A DNA stretch of 64,000 nt. It comes from Odontocerum albicorne. Taxonomy: Eukaryota; Arthropoda; Insecta; Trichoptera; Odontoceridae. Location of the stretch: NCBI GenBank assembly GCA_949825065.1, contig OX463859.1:16945220-17009219 (forward strand), in the 5' to 3' direction. Made by a program: the position numbers and the translations under genes. The notes beneath the pieces are model-generated. The model saw nothing but the letters and a program-made list of their open reading frames with translations, had not been told where the DNA came from and did no database searches. This document shows, piece after piece, positions 55,600 to 64,000 of the stretch (its first letter is position 1; each line of letters begins with the position of its first letter).

Positions 55600-56585
55600 A
55601 TGTAACTTTTTTTATTAAAAAATTACTAAATCGAATAGAAAATTTAAAAATTATAAAATACACTATCCAAAATCCACAAAAGCATAATTTAAAAATACAG
55701 AGGTCTTAATGATAAGTACAGAATTATTTTTATTTTTATTTCTTAACTGAACACACGTTTTCATGAGGTGTCTCATGTCAGTATAATGAGTGTCTCATCT
55801 CACTATTTAATCGATTAAAAGTTCTAGAAACTTGAAAGTGTCCTTGGAACAAAACGTACTCGTATATAAGAAACAGGAGATACAATTTTTCTCATTTTAT
55901 CACATTACTAAGTAACTCATCCCATATTCCCGATTACGGATGGTATTTTCTCATAAAGTCGATATTTTATGTCTAAACCTTGTGGTGCTGTGGTCTGTTT
56001 ATTTCCCAATAAACATTTTATTAGATCATATAAAATCTCCATATTTTACTCACAGCTTGATTTACAACCAGAATTTATTCAAAAGATAGCTTTACATTTT
56101 GAATACGAAAATAATATTTTTAGCAATATATCAATGGATTTCAGACCATAAATAAACGATATTTCAACTTTTTTTTAAAACATCTCTTGATCTCTCAACA
56201 TGATTGTTTTTTTTTTTAAAGTGAAAACGTATTTATTATTCATATTTTTTTAAAGTTTTTTTTAACAAAATTTGTTTGTTGACAAAACAAATGACTGTGT
56301 GTCTTGAATGTATCACAGTAACTATTATAAAAAAAACAAAGGATAACATATCACCATTTGCTTAAAAAAACTAACATTTATTCGTAAATATTATATTTCA
56401 AAATATGATGCATGTAAATACGAATGTAGTACAAAACCGACATTAAAAAAGAAACAATTAATAAGATTCAATCTACTCGTACAATATAATACAAGACTCG
56501 AGTAACAAGATTAAACTTCAAATTTGTTATGTACATTTATATATGATAAATATTTATTACATTTCTTTTTAATTTCATTCATTCC
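55600..56585. other. No recognised gene
   Basis: AT-rich; the frame 55969-56151 has no motif. TACTCGTA at 55857 and 56474. Confidence 0.4.
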
Positions 56586-56589
56586 TCAT

Positions 56590-56700
56590 GTGGTACCCCT
56601 CAATATATCGGATTTGAGGATGAGGATATGTTGAAGAGCGTGGCCAATAGATAATATAAGTCTTTGGATCCAGTAATCGAGCCCTCTGGTTAAAAACCAC
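56590..56700. repeat. Dispersed repeat, also at 58545-58680
   Basis: GATATGTTGAAGAGCGTGGC, TTTGGATCCAGTAATCGAGC and GGTTAAAAACCACT are shared with 58560-58640 (GATATGTTGAAAAACGTGGC, TTCGGATCCAGGTATCGAGC). Class unknown. Confidence 0.65.
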
Positions 56701-56805
56701 TAAAGCACCCAAGTAACTCACATTTCGCCATCGCATTTGTTGAAATTACTACCACACGTAGACAGGCAAAAACACTGTTACACGCCTAGCGGTGTGATAG
56801 TGTTA

Positions 56806-56897
56806 CCAGACGAATTATTTTATCAGACGAATTATTTTACCAGACGAATTATTTTACCAGGCGAATTATTTTATCAGACGAATAATTATACCAGACT
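56806..56897. repeat. Tandem array, 5 x 17 bp
   Basis: Unit CAGACGAATTATTTTAY. Followed by a SINE head. Confidence 0.93.
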
Positions 56898-56899
56898 GG

Positions 56900-56990
56900 T
56901 ACCCGTCTTTTTCAGTGGCATCGGTAATCAAACCAGAAACCCCCGGTGAAACACCAACATCTTACCAACTAGGCCACGGAGGTCGTCAGT
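56900..56990 (-). mobile_element. SINE head (A type), degenerate
   Basis: Minus strand: GACCTCCGTGGCCTAGTTGG (A box), AGATGTTGGTGTTTCACCGG, GTTTCTGGTTTGATTACCG (B box mutated). Confidence 0.7.
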
Positions 56991-57054
56991 TTTCATTTAT
57001 AATATGACGTCGATGATCTGGTGGACATAATATATTTTTATATTAAACGAGATA

Positions 57055-57300
57055 CGGTTACAACACATTCATTAATACTGTAAAACATGGTATGTATTGC
57101 AAAATATTTTTAAACTTAACAAGATGCAGTAACAATACGTACATTAATAATGTGAAACATAGTATTTATTGCAAAATAAGTTTTTTATACAAGATACAAT
57201 TACAATACATACATTGTTACAATACATACATTTATTTAACAAGATACAATTACAATACATACATTAATAATGTAAAACATCATGTTTATTGTAAATTAGG
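57055..57300. repeat. Imperfect tandem array, about 60-70 bp unit
   Basis: Repeats of ACAAGATACAATTACAATAC, ATACATTAATAATGTAAAAC and ATGTTTATTGCAAAAT; spacing varies because one unit has a duplicated ACAATACATACATT. Confidence 0.8.
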
Positions 57301-57594
57301 TGATGTGTGTTCAGGATCCAACATACTAGGTTATTTTCTGTGTCTTGTTGGACATCCTTACATCATTATTTTCGTGTTAATTCTGGACCAGGAATTAATA
57401 CATTTTTAACCTTATTAAACTGTTCTACTGTACAAGAGATATAAATATGTTATTTGGGCGTTCATGTTTTGTGCTGTTAAATTATATAAAGGAATTATTT
57501 TATTTTGAAAACACTACATCATTTTTTAATTAATCTTGTATTTTGTAACAAGATATAAATCTATTATGACCTACACTAGAACTATTTTTTAAAC

Positions 57595-57670
57595 AAAAAA
57601 ATGCAGCCAGGCACGCCCTCCTATTGGTGGGACTATATATTGGCTGGGAGGATGTTTTGAGATGAGCAAA
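57595..57670. repeat. Dispersed repeat (GCAGCCAGGYWCRCC..ATTGGTGG)
   Basis: GCAGCCAGGCACGCCCTCCTATTGGTGGGACTATAT here and GCAGCCAGGTTCACC..ATATTGGTGGGGGCGTAT at about 58137. Followed in both by GAGGATG or GAGGACG and a TTTT/CAAAA stretch. Possibly a short SINE. Confidence 0.55.
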
Positions 57671-58129
57671 AATCTTTTGATTGCTTTTCTCTTAAATGGT
57701 ATTTTTTCGTTGTCCTAACTTATATGTGTAACTTAAGGATACATGTTTACAGACTTAATTGATATGATTAATATTTTTATTTGTTTATTTTAATTTTATA
57801 TGTCAGCAATCTCACAAGGCTCATTGCCTGTTCGGAGACGGCTAACACCCACAAATAAACACACTTAAATCGTTTAACAAATCTGAACTGTAACCGCCCA
57901 TGTAATTCGCCGCAAAGAATGTCTTCTTGTTTATTAATATTTTGTCGAATCTTATTTTATTTGGCGGTAAATTTGGGGTTGTGTGTGTATGTGTGGGTGT
58001 TTACGGTTTTGACTTGTTTTCTTACATATTTATTGAGTTTGTAATTATATCACTGCTTATTCATTATTTCCTTACTATTTTTGCATTATAAATTACGTGT
58101 ATAAAGGGAGGCACTTAAAACCAATTGAC

Positions 58130-58205
58130 GTCGTCGCAGCCAGGTTCACCTTCATATTGGTGGGGGCGTATCTCGATTGAGAGGACGTTGTCCAACAAAA
58201 TACTT
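58130..58205. repeat. Second copy of the repeat at 57595
   Basis: See 57595. The intervening 57670-58130 and following 58205-58540 hold only AT-rich sequence without a gene. Confidence 0.55.
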
Positions 58206-58689
58206 GCAATGGAATAGTTTGTTAGATCCAAAACATATAACGGCTAATTACCAATACCATGTTTTACATTAATGTATTTAACTTACTTGTGTATATTTTT
58301 ATATTGTATAGAAACAAAAATATTCATTGAATTGTTTACTGAAAATATATCTTCAATTAAAAAAAATACAGAGAATTATCTCAAAAACCAAACAGTATTT
58401 TGTCCAATCTGATAACAAATAACTTTTAAGTATTTTTTAATTGTATAACAGCCCAAAAAATCATCTCGTTTGTATTAAAAATATAAACAATGAGAAAATC
58501 TGCTTTAAGATTAGCGTATATCGGAGAAAACTGAAAATTCTTGCTGGTATTGATATATGCAGATATGTTGAAAAACGTGGCAGGGTGTAAATATTGTCTT
58601 CGGATCCAGGTATCGAGCTTTTGGGTTGAGGGCCACTGTAGTATGCACGTAACTCTAATTTAACTTGAACAAAATTTCTAGATGAAAAC

Positions 58690-59960
58690 CTAGCGTTTCA
58701 GCGACTAACTAAGAAACAGGTTGTTCCACTAAAATGTGTAGCGAAATATTAATAAGAACAACATTTAAAATATTGCAAAAGCCTTAACATTTGCCTTACT
58801 GTGCTAAAAACATCTGCCAACCACGGTGCTGGACGCTATGCGTCCAGTAAAAAATGTATATTTTAAATTAAAATTATGCAAAATCTGCTAGGTTAATTTT
58901 TGTAATTAGCTATAAAAATCATTTTATTGTGAATTAAAAAGTCGAATAATCAAATAGAATATAAGTCCTGGTCACTCGCAATCCATCACAGGGAGGCAAG
59001 AGTTAAAGAAATGACGGCAGAAATATGAGACCTACTCGTATGTCCTCCACGGGAACTAAACAACCTCAAGATGATGATAAATACAGATTATCTTTTGCGG
59101 CTAACTCGGTTCGACTTTGAAAAGATCTTCCTGGCTCAATCAGATATACTACATCGTAACCGATATTTAAAAATTAAACTAAAAAACCCTTATTTATCTC
59201 AATACATTGCTCTTCCTTAAGTCCCCAACAATTTCCCTATGTTCGTATACTTTGTAAAAAACACGGTCATTGATACAAATAATAATTAAAAAACAAAGCT
59301 GATTGACTGAGAAAAATTACTTTAAAGTAATAATCCGCTAGATTCATTTGAATAAAATACTTAAGTAAATAATAAACAAAGTATTTCTTTTAATTTGATC
59401 CTTTCGTAACGCATGTAATTAAATCAACGACACCAATAGTCTTTTCAGACATTAATGTGACTAAAAAAGAGAAAGAACCCCCTGCCCCGGGGATTCCACT
59501 GCATGAGTTAATCCAGTAAATGTACGAGTACACTACCACTCTTTAAGAAGTACCTGATTCGTTCTTAGTGATAGTGTGAGAGGAGCAGGGATAACTGTTT
59601 GTACAGGAAAAAAAAACCAAGTCTTTGCTGAAAGCATAAAAGACATAGATGATTAAAAGAATGGCGGAAACCTATCCGATGGTCTCAAGTGAATTAAAAA
59701 TTTACAATTGGTTTGATTAAAACCAATCAAAACCGCAAAAACTACAACAGAATAACGTTTACAATAAATTATTGTAAAAAAACTGTATTCAATATTATAA
59801 TACATAATTTCATTTTATGTTCCGATTCAATTTCTTGCGTTGATAGTATAAATAAATGTAGGTTTTTTTTGTTGCCGACCTCGACCGTCGATAAAATTAA
59901 TAAATAATTTCGCTGACAATCATAAATTCACATTGTGGCACCATATACATACATATAATA
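58690..59960. other. No recognised gene
   Basis: AT-rich. 58970-59130 is less AT-rich (CACAGGGAGGCAAGAG, CTCGGTTCGACTTTGAAAAG) and may be a faded LINE tail. TACTCGTA at 59033, TACGAGTA at 59523. Confidence 0.4.
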
Positions 59961-59964
59961 CATA

Positions 59965-60600
59965 TCATGACGCGTTCTCCATCTCAAGGTAGGCAGAGAG
60001 GAAAGAGCTCAAGATTTTTATATCACGACACATCTTTCGTCTCTTCACACCACCCATAAATGATCTCATATAACTCGTACAAAATCCTTGACTTTTTAAA
60101 TTTCCTTCCTTCAAAGTATCATTAACTTGGTTCAACTTTACTTTTCTCGATCGTTCCTCGTTACCTACCATGACTCCCACTCATGCTTGCATTGTAAATT
60201 TATTTTGTCAGTCTTTCATCACCCTGGTGTACAACATTTATTTAGCCACCGTAGCCATAACAGTAAATTTAGCAATCGTATTCAGTTGACTCCATTTTTT
60301 TTTAATTTTCCATGTCCACGTTCTACTCCCATACATCAATATTGATACTTATATGTCATTGCGATTCATAATTATTTCATCGATTTTTATGTTGGCTGGT
60401 TTGGGTATACATCAATTAGTGCCCTATTTACTTTGTCTCCTTTTACAGCTTACCATTCAATATATTTTGTCACCTTTCTGTCGTTTAAAAACATATTTCC
60501 CGAACAGCAGAATTCTTCAAGTCTTGGTGTGGTTTGGACATGTTGAACGAATGGGTGACAAAAAACTGACAACAAGTTTATAATGCAAGCATAAGTGAAA
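59965..60600 (-). pseudogene. LINE-D minus-strand copy with a plus-strand scrap at its end
   Basis: The minus frame 59965-60180 reads VNDTLKEGNLKSQGFCTSYM and KMCRDIKILSSFLSAYLEM, the C-terminus. At 60525-60575 the plus strand reads GTGTGGTTTGGACATGTTGAA (W-F-G-H-V-E), an oppositely oriented scrap of the same family. Confidence 0.75.
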
Positions 60601-60634
60601 GTCCTGTTGAGGACAACCGAAAAGTCTTATTTAT

Positions 60635-60705
60635 GTAAATTTTGGCATTACATTGTAAGTTTTGGCATTACATTGTAAGTTTTAACATTACATTGTAAGT
60701 TTTGA
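60635..60705. repeat. Tandem array, 3 x 22 bp
   Basis: Unit GTAAGTTTTGGCATTACATT. Confidence 0.9.
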
Positions 60706-60734
60706 AAGCTAATCAATGCTTGGTGTTAAATTAG

Positions 60735-61150
60735 AAAGACTGCAACTGTTGACGTAGGCATATAGGAGAGAGCGCCTGACGCTCATATCAGGATACATTT
60801 GTTTCGCTTTTTTTATCAATACATCTTCAAATTTTTTATCTCACAAATTATATAAAAAATTATCTCACATATCCTTCTGCCGAGATATAATTCACCTGAC
60901 TCAATCGTGGTATTCTAGCACCATGCCTTTCACTCACATTCGCACTGTTAGTATTTTTCGTTCAATTATTCTAAATACCCAAACCATCTCAGAATAAGCT
61001 TCTTCATATCCTTCTGTCGAGATATAATTCACCTGATTCAACCGTGGTCTTCTAGCACCATGCCTTTCACTCACATTCGCATTGTTAGTATTTTTTGTTC
61101 ATTCATTCTACTTACCCAAACCATCTCAGAATAAGCTTCTTCATATTACT
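60735..61150 (-). pseudogene. LINE-D minus-strand copy with a 137-bp internal duplication
   Basis: 3' end GGCATATAGGAGAGAGCGCCTGAC at left. The block ATCCTTCTGYCGAGATATAA to TAAGCTTCTTCAT occurs at 60871-61007 and again at 61008-61144. Confidence 0.8.
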
Positions 61151-61299
61151 TTATACATTAGCCTATTCTCATTTATCTCTTATCAGTTTTTTCGTTGTTC
61201 TGTAATAAATAAGAAAAGTATTCCATAATAAAGAAAGTCAGAGAAAATAAATTAAAAACAATTGTTTTTAAAAAGTTTATTTCGTAATATATACTCAAT

Positions 61300-62400
61300 G
61301 AATGTATTTAATGAATTCATTTTTTTAACAGAATAATATACATTTTACGTTCTCCGTTAATATCTCCATCAAAATTTCTTGTTATTAAATTTTTTTACTC
61401 CCTTCTCTAAGTTCCCCATATTCCTTTTAATATTTAATTTCGTCTAAAGCTCTTCATTAAAAAAATTTAAACGACTTAGAAAAAACTCTCAAGAATTTTT
61501 ATAGTTTTATTCTACTGGTTAAATTTTTTGAAATGTTTTTCTTCACATTTCAAATGAGTTCAGTTTTAATTTGAATTTTTTGAAATATTTTTACTAAAAT
61601 CTCACGATTTTTTTAAAGCTGTATTTTCTCCCATTCTTTTTTAAACTTTTAAAACAATAAATCCGATTTTTTTTTTCATGAACTATGAACTTTTTCAAAA
61701 ACTTTGATCTATCCATTCATTCTCCATTGTTGGACTTTGTATAATTTCAATGTTTTTATTTTCTTTGACTTTGTTTAAATCCAATTTTTCTCCATTTTAG
61801 GTATTTGTAAAATTCCAATATGCGCGTATTTCATTTCTTGTCTAGCTCGTCTTTCTTTTTCTTCACTTTCTTTTTTAAAAATCTAGATTAATTGTTATTT
61901 TGTTCGATTTCCAAATTTCAGATTAGTTTCATAGTTTAGTGTTGAACGTGGGATCTCGGCATTAGCTATCGATGAAGCTGCCATGAGTTTTCTTAACTTT
62001 TATAACGATAGCTCCAATCTTTCTTATTTCTTGAACAATGTAATCCAGCCCTCCATGCTGGACTTACCATATAAAATTCCAATATAAATTTTTTTATAGA
62101 CTTTGTTTAAATCAAATTTTTCTTCATCCTTGGTTTTTGTTTAATTCTAATATATTTTGTTTCTTAGAATATGTTTAAATCGAATGTCCCTGTATTATTC
62201 AGAATTCAGAATTTGTTTAAATCAAATGTTCCTGTTTTATTAGTATAGTTCATATTTTTTTTCTTTACTAAGATTTTATTTAAATGCTATCTTCTTCTAT
62301 GTTTGGTCGTTGTGTAATTTCAATATTAGTCTTCTCGTGGACAGATAATTTATTTTCTTTTTAAAAAAAATACTATAATGTTTAATTTGTACCCCAATTG
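61300..62400. other. T-rich sequence with a degenerate GTTTAAATC-type repeat
   Basis: TTTGTTTAAATCMAATTTTT-like words recur at about 61768, 62103, 62165, 62208 and 62276, suggesting an old tandem array. No gene. Confidence 0.5.
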
Positions 62401-62845
62401 AAATACTGAGCCAGCGTCAGAAGTTTTGACAGTTTGCTTTCATGTGAACACTGGGCTTGTCAAGTCCTAATCTCTTGTTTCTAAGGGACAGATTTTCACC
62501 TTCCTGAAACCAACCCTATTTTAGCATGTCTTTATTCCTCCCTTGCAAATCCCTCAACCTTGGAACTTGCAAAGTAAATAAAACTAGGAACTAAGGTAAC
62601 TTTATGTTATCCGGTCTGAATTCAGTTGCAAGGAAAATATATGACTCTACCTGTCAACTTGATGAAGAATAATTCTCTCTTGAAATAGAATTGCTAAAGG
62701 TGAGAAAGTTTACTAACAAATATAATTTTGTGTCAGAAGTACTTTAAATAGTTGTTCATGTATTTTATTCTATTCCAGTTATAGAAAGATAAAAAAATGA
62801 GATCTTTAGTTGTTTAATTCGTATACGCATCTTATTGAATGATGT
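62400..62845. other. Unique, less AT-rich patch at 62405-62650
   Basis: CTGAGCCAGCGTCAGAAG, CACTGGGCTTGTCAAGTCC and CAAGGAAAATATATGAC. No frame recognised on either strand. Confidence 0.4.
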
Positions 62846-62849
62846 TCTC

Positions 62850-62905
62850 GTTGTATATACTACTCGTACAACCTGGTGTGGATATTGCCTCTTATTTGTT
62901 TATTT
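62850..62905 (-). mobile_element. SINE-A tail with embedded TACTCGTA
   Basis: Minus strand: CACACCAGGTTGTACGAGTA, GTATATACAACGAGAAC. Other SINE-A copies read CAGGTTGTACTGTATACAAC; removing CGAGTA gives equal length. Confidence 0.75.
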
Positions 62906-63354
62906 AAAACAATATTGAAACTGCACTGAACAATATTGCAAGTGTATTGCCAAATGGCATTTGTTTCAACCAACTATAAAATTGTTTTACAAAATTTTAA
63001 AAGTATCTTCCCAACATACATTGAACTGTTTTACAAAGTTTTAAATGAAAGTTGAATCATTTATACTATTGAAATAAAAAAAACTAAACATTTATAAAAT
63101 ATATTAAAAAAAAAATACAAATTTAACAAGGTCTTCGATTACCAGGAGAATTAAGAAAATATAAAAGGATGATGGAAATCCAAGAAAATATCAAATGTAC
63201 AATAATATAATGTTTAATTTGCCTTTGGAAGCACGTCAAACGTGGTACGTGTTTTATACAATCCGATCGATTACTTGTTTCAGAGTGCATGGACAGTAGT
63301 TTACGACTTAAAAATTATATTCTTACAACCAAACGAAAGGGTGTTGTAGAAGCC

Positions 63355-63445
63355 TTAAGTGATTACCAGACATATACCCTTTTTAAAATAAAACGGGTAC
63401 TAACGAGAACCAATCCCGCGACCTCCGGGGTCTATAGGAGCTGGA
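63355..63445 (-). mobile_element. SINE-A head fragment
   Basis: Minus strand: CCCGGAGGTCGCGGGATTGG (B box), GTTCTCGTTAGTACCCG, AAAAAGGGTATATGTCTGG, TAATCACTTAAGG. Confidence 0.65.
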
Positions 63446-63524
63446 AACATGTGGCATAGTGATGAAGTATAATAAATGGAATAACAAAATATTCTTGTCA
63501 ATTATTTTCTCTAATATAATCGTC

Positions 63525-63855
63525 GCCGTGACTGGACCTCATAGTCGAGGATATCTTCGCCATTGCAATGTAAATTCAATTGGAAAGCAAAGCTGTGCCG
63601 TGGAGTTTGTTGAATGAGTGAGCCATTGCACAGCCACTGTACTGGATCCGATGGCACACCTGAAATGAGATACTCGGAGCACACCGACATGTATTTTTTT
63701 TAAGAATATATATGACCAAAGTCATCGGCATCCCTATACCTCCGAACAATAAGCGGAAAAAATACCTGTGTCATTCGAGGGGAGAAGCATAGCGCGAGAT
63801 TCGAACTGGCAACCTTCCGTACGGAAATCCAGTCCGTTACCGCGGGGCATGCTCC
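63525..63855 (-). mobile_element. SINE-C, full length
   Basis: Minus strand: GCCCCGCGGTAACGGACTGG (A box), GTTGCCAGTTCGAATCTCGC (B box), TTCTCCCCTCGAATGACAC, GTATAGGGATGCCGATG, GGTCATATATATTCTT, GTGCTCCGAGTATCTCATTT, GGATCCAGTACAGTGGCTGT, TTTCCAATTGAATTTACATTG, ATCCTCGACTATGAGG. The head keeps good pol III boxes. Minus-strand frames here are shadows. Confidence 0.88.
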
Positions 63856-64000
63856 TCTATAACTCGACCATACCAATATAGAGTACAAAAAATTAAAACC
63901 CAAACCAGAAACAAATTTGTACATAACTAACATAATTTTTATTATTTCTTATAAATTGATGCACAAACATGACTTCTCTAACAATTATCATACAATACTT

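Noticed and set aside
60073..60079. ACTCGTA in LINE-D at 60073 as another excision scar
   Set aside because: Other LINE-D copies read AACTCCTAC here, so it arose by substitution and does not have the full TACTCGTA octamer.

Overview
The window is AT-rich, repeat-dense, intron-scale DNA of an arthropod, most likely an insect. The signs are: no dense coding; very many tRNA-headed SINEs, 5'-truncated LINE tails, mariner, piggyBac-like and hAT-like remnants; and exon tags of a class-2 (invertebrate) semaphorin. Nearly all of the 60-130 residue open frames are shadows of repeats or chance.

Gene content: three short coding tags lie on the minus strand in the right 5'-to-3' order: a possible signal-peptide exon (54657-54779), a clear 35-codon Sema-domain exon with the CGTNAH motif (48382-48486), and a small exon reading RTIKYDTKWLD (16773-16804). 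They suggest one Sema-2-like gene running leftward over at least 38 kb, with the rest of the window being its introns and 5' flank. I could not find the exons that should lie between these tags.

Mobile DNA: a young, complete, non-autonomous LTR retrotransposon (40774-43276, minus strand) has 580-bp LTRs that differ at one base by eye, a TGGTGACC primer-binding site, a purine tract and an AAAC target duplication. Its interior carries an 82-residue open frame that is unmistakably the C-terminal two thirds of histone H2B. A deletion-derivative mariner (5434-6078) keeps both inverted repeats, which begin 5'-CGAGGG. At least seven LINE lineages (fragments named LINE-A to LINE-G here) and three tRNA-like SINE families (SINE-A to SINE-C) make up much of the rest. 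There are many tandem arrays: 4 x 312 bp at 46101-47336, 4 x 66 bp at 8972-9235, and a 315-bp AT microsatellite at 51004-51318.

Most notable pattern: the octamer TACGAGTA/TACTCGTA occurs 28 times (about 2-3 expected from composition). It equals TA + CGAG + TA, which is what a mariner with CGAG ends would leave on excision. Comparison of repeat copies with and without it (a tandem array at 40121, a SINE at 44189, a SINE at 62861) shows a clean 6-bp gain at a TA dinucleotide. I read these octamers as mariner excision scars, a fossil record of mobility.

All family names for repeats (SINE-A, LINE-D and so on) are labels for this window only.
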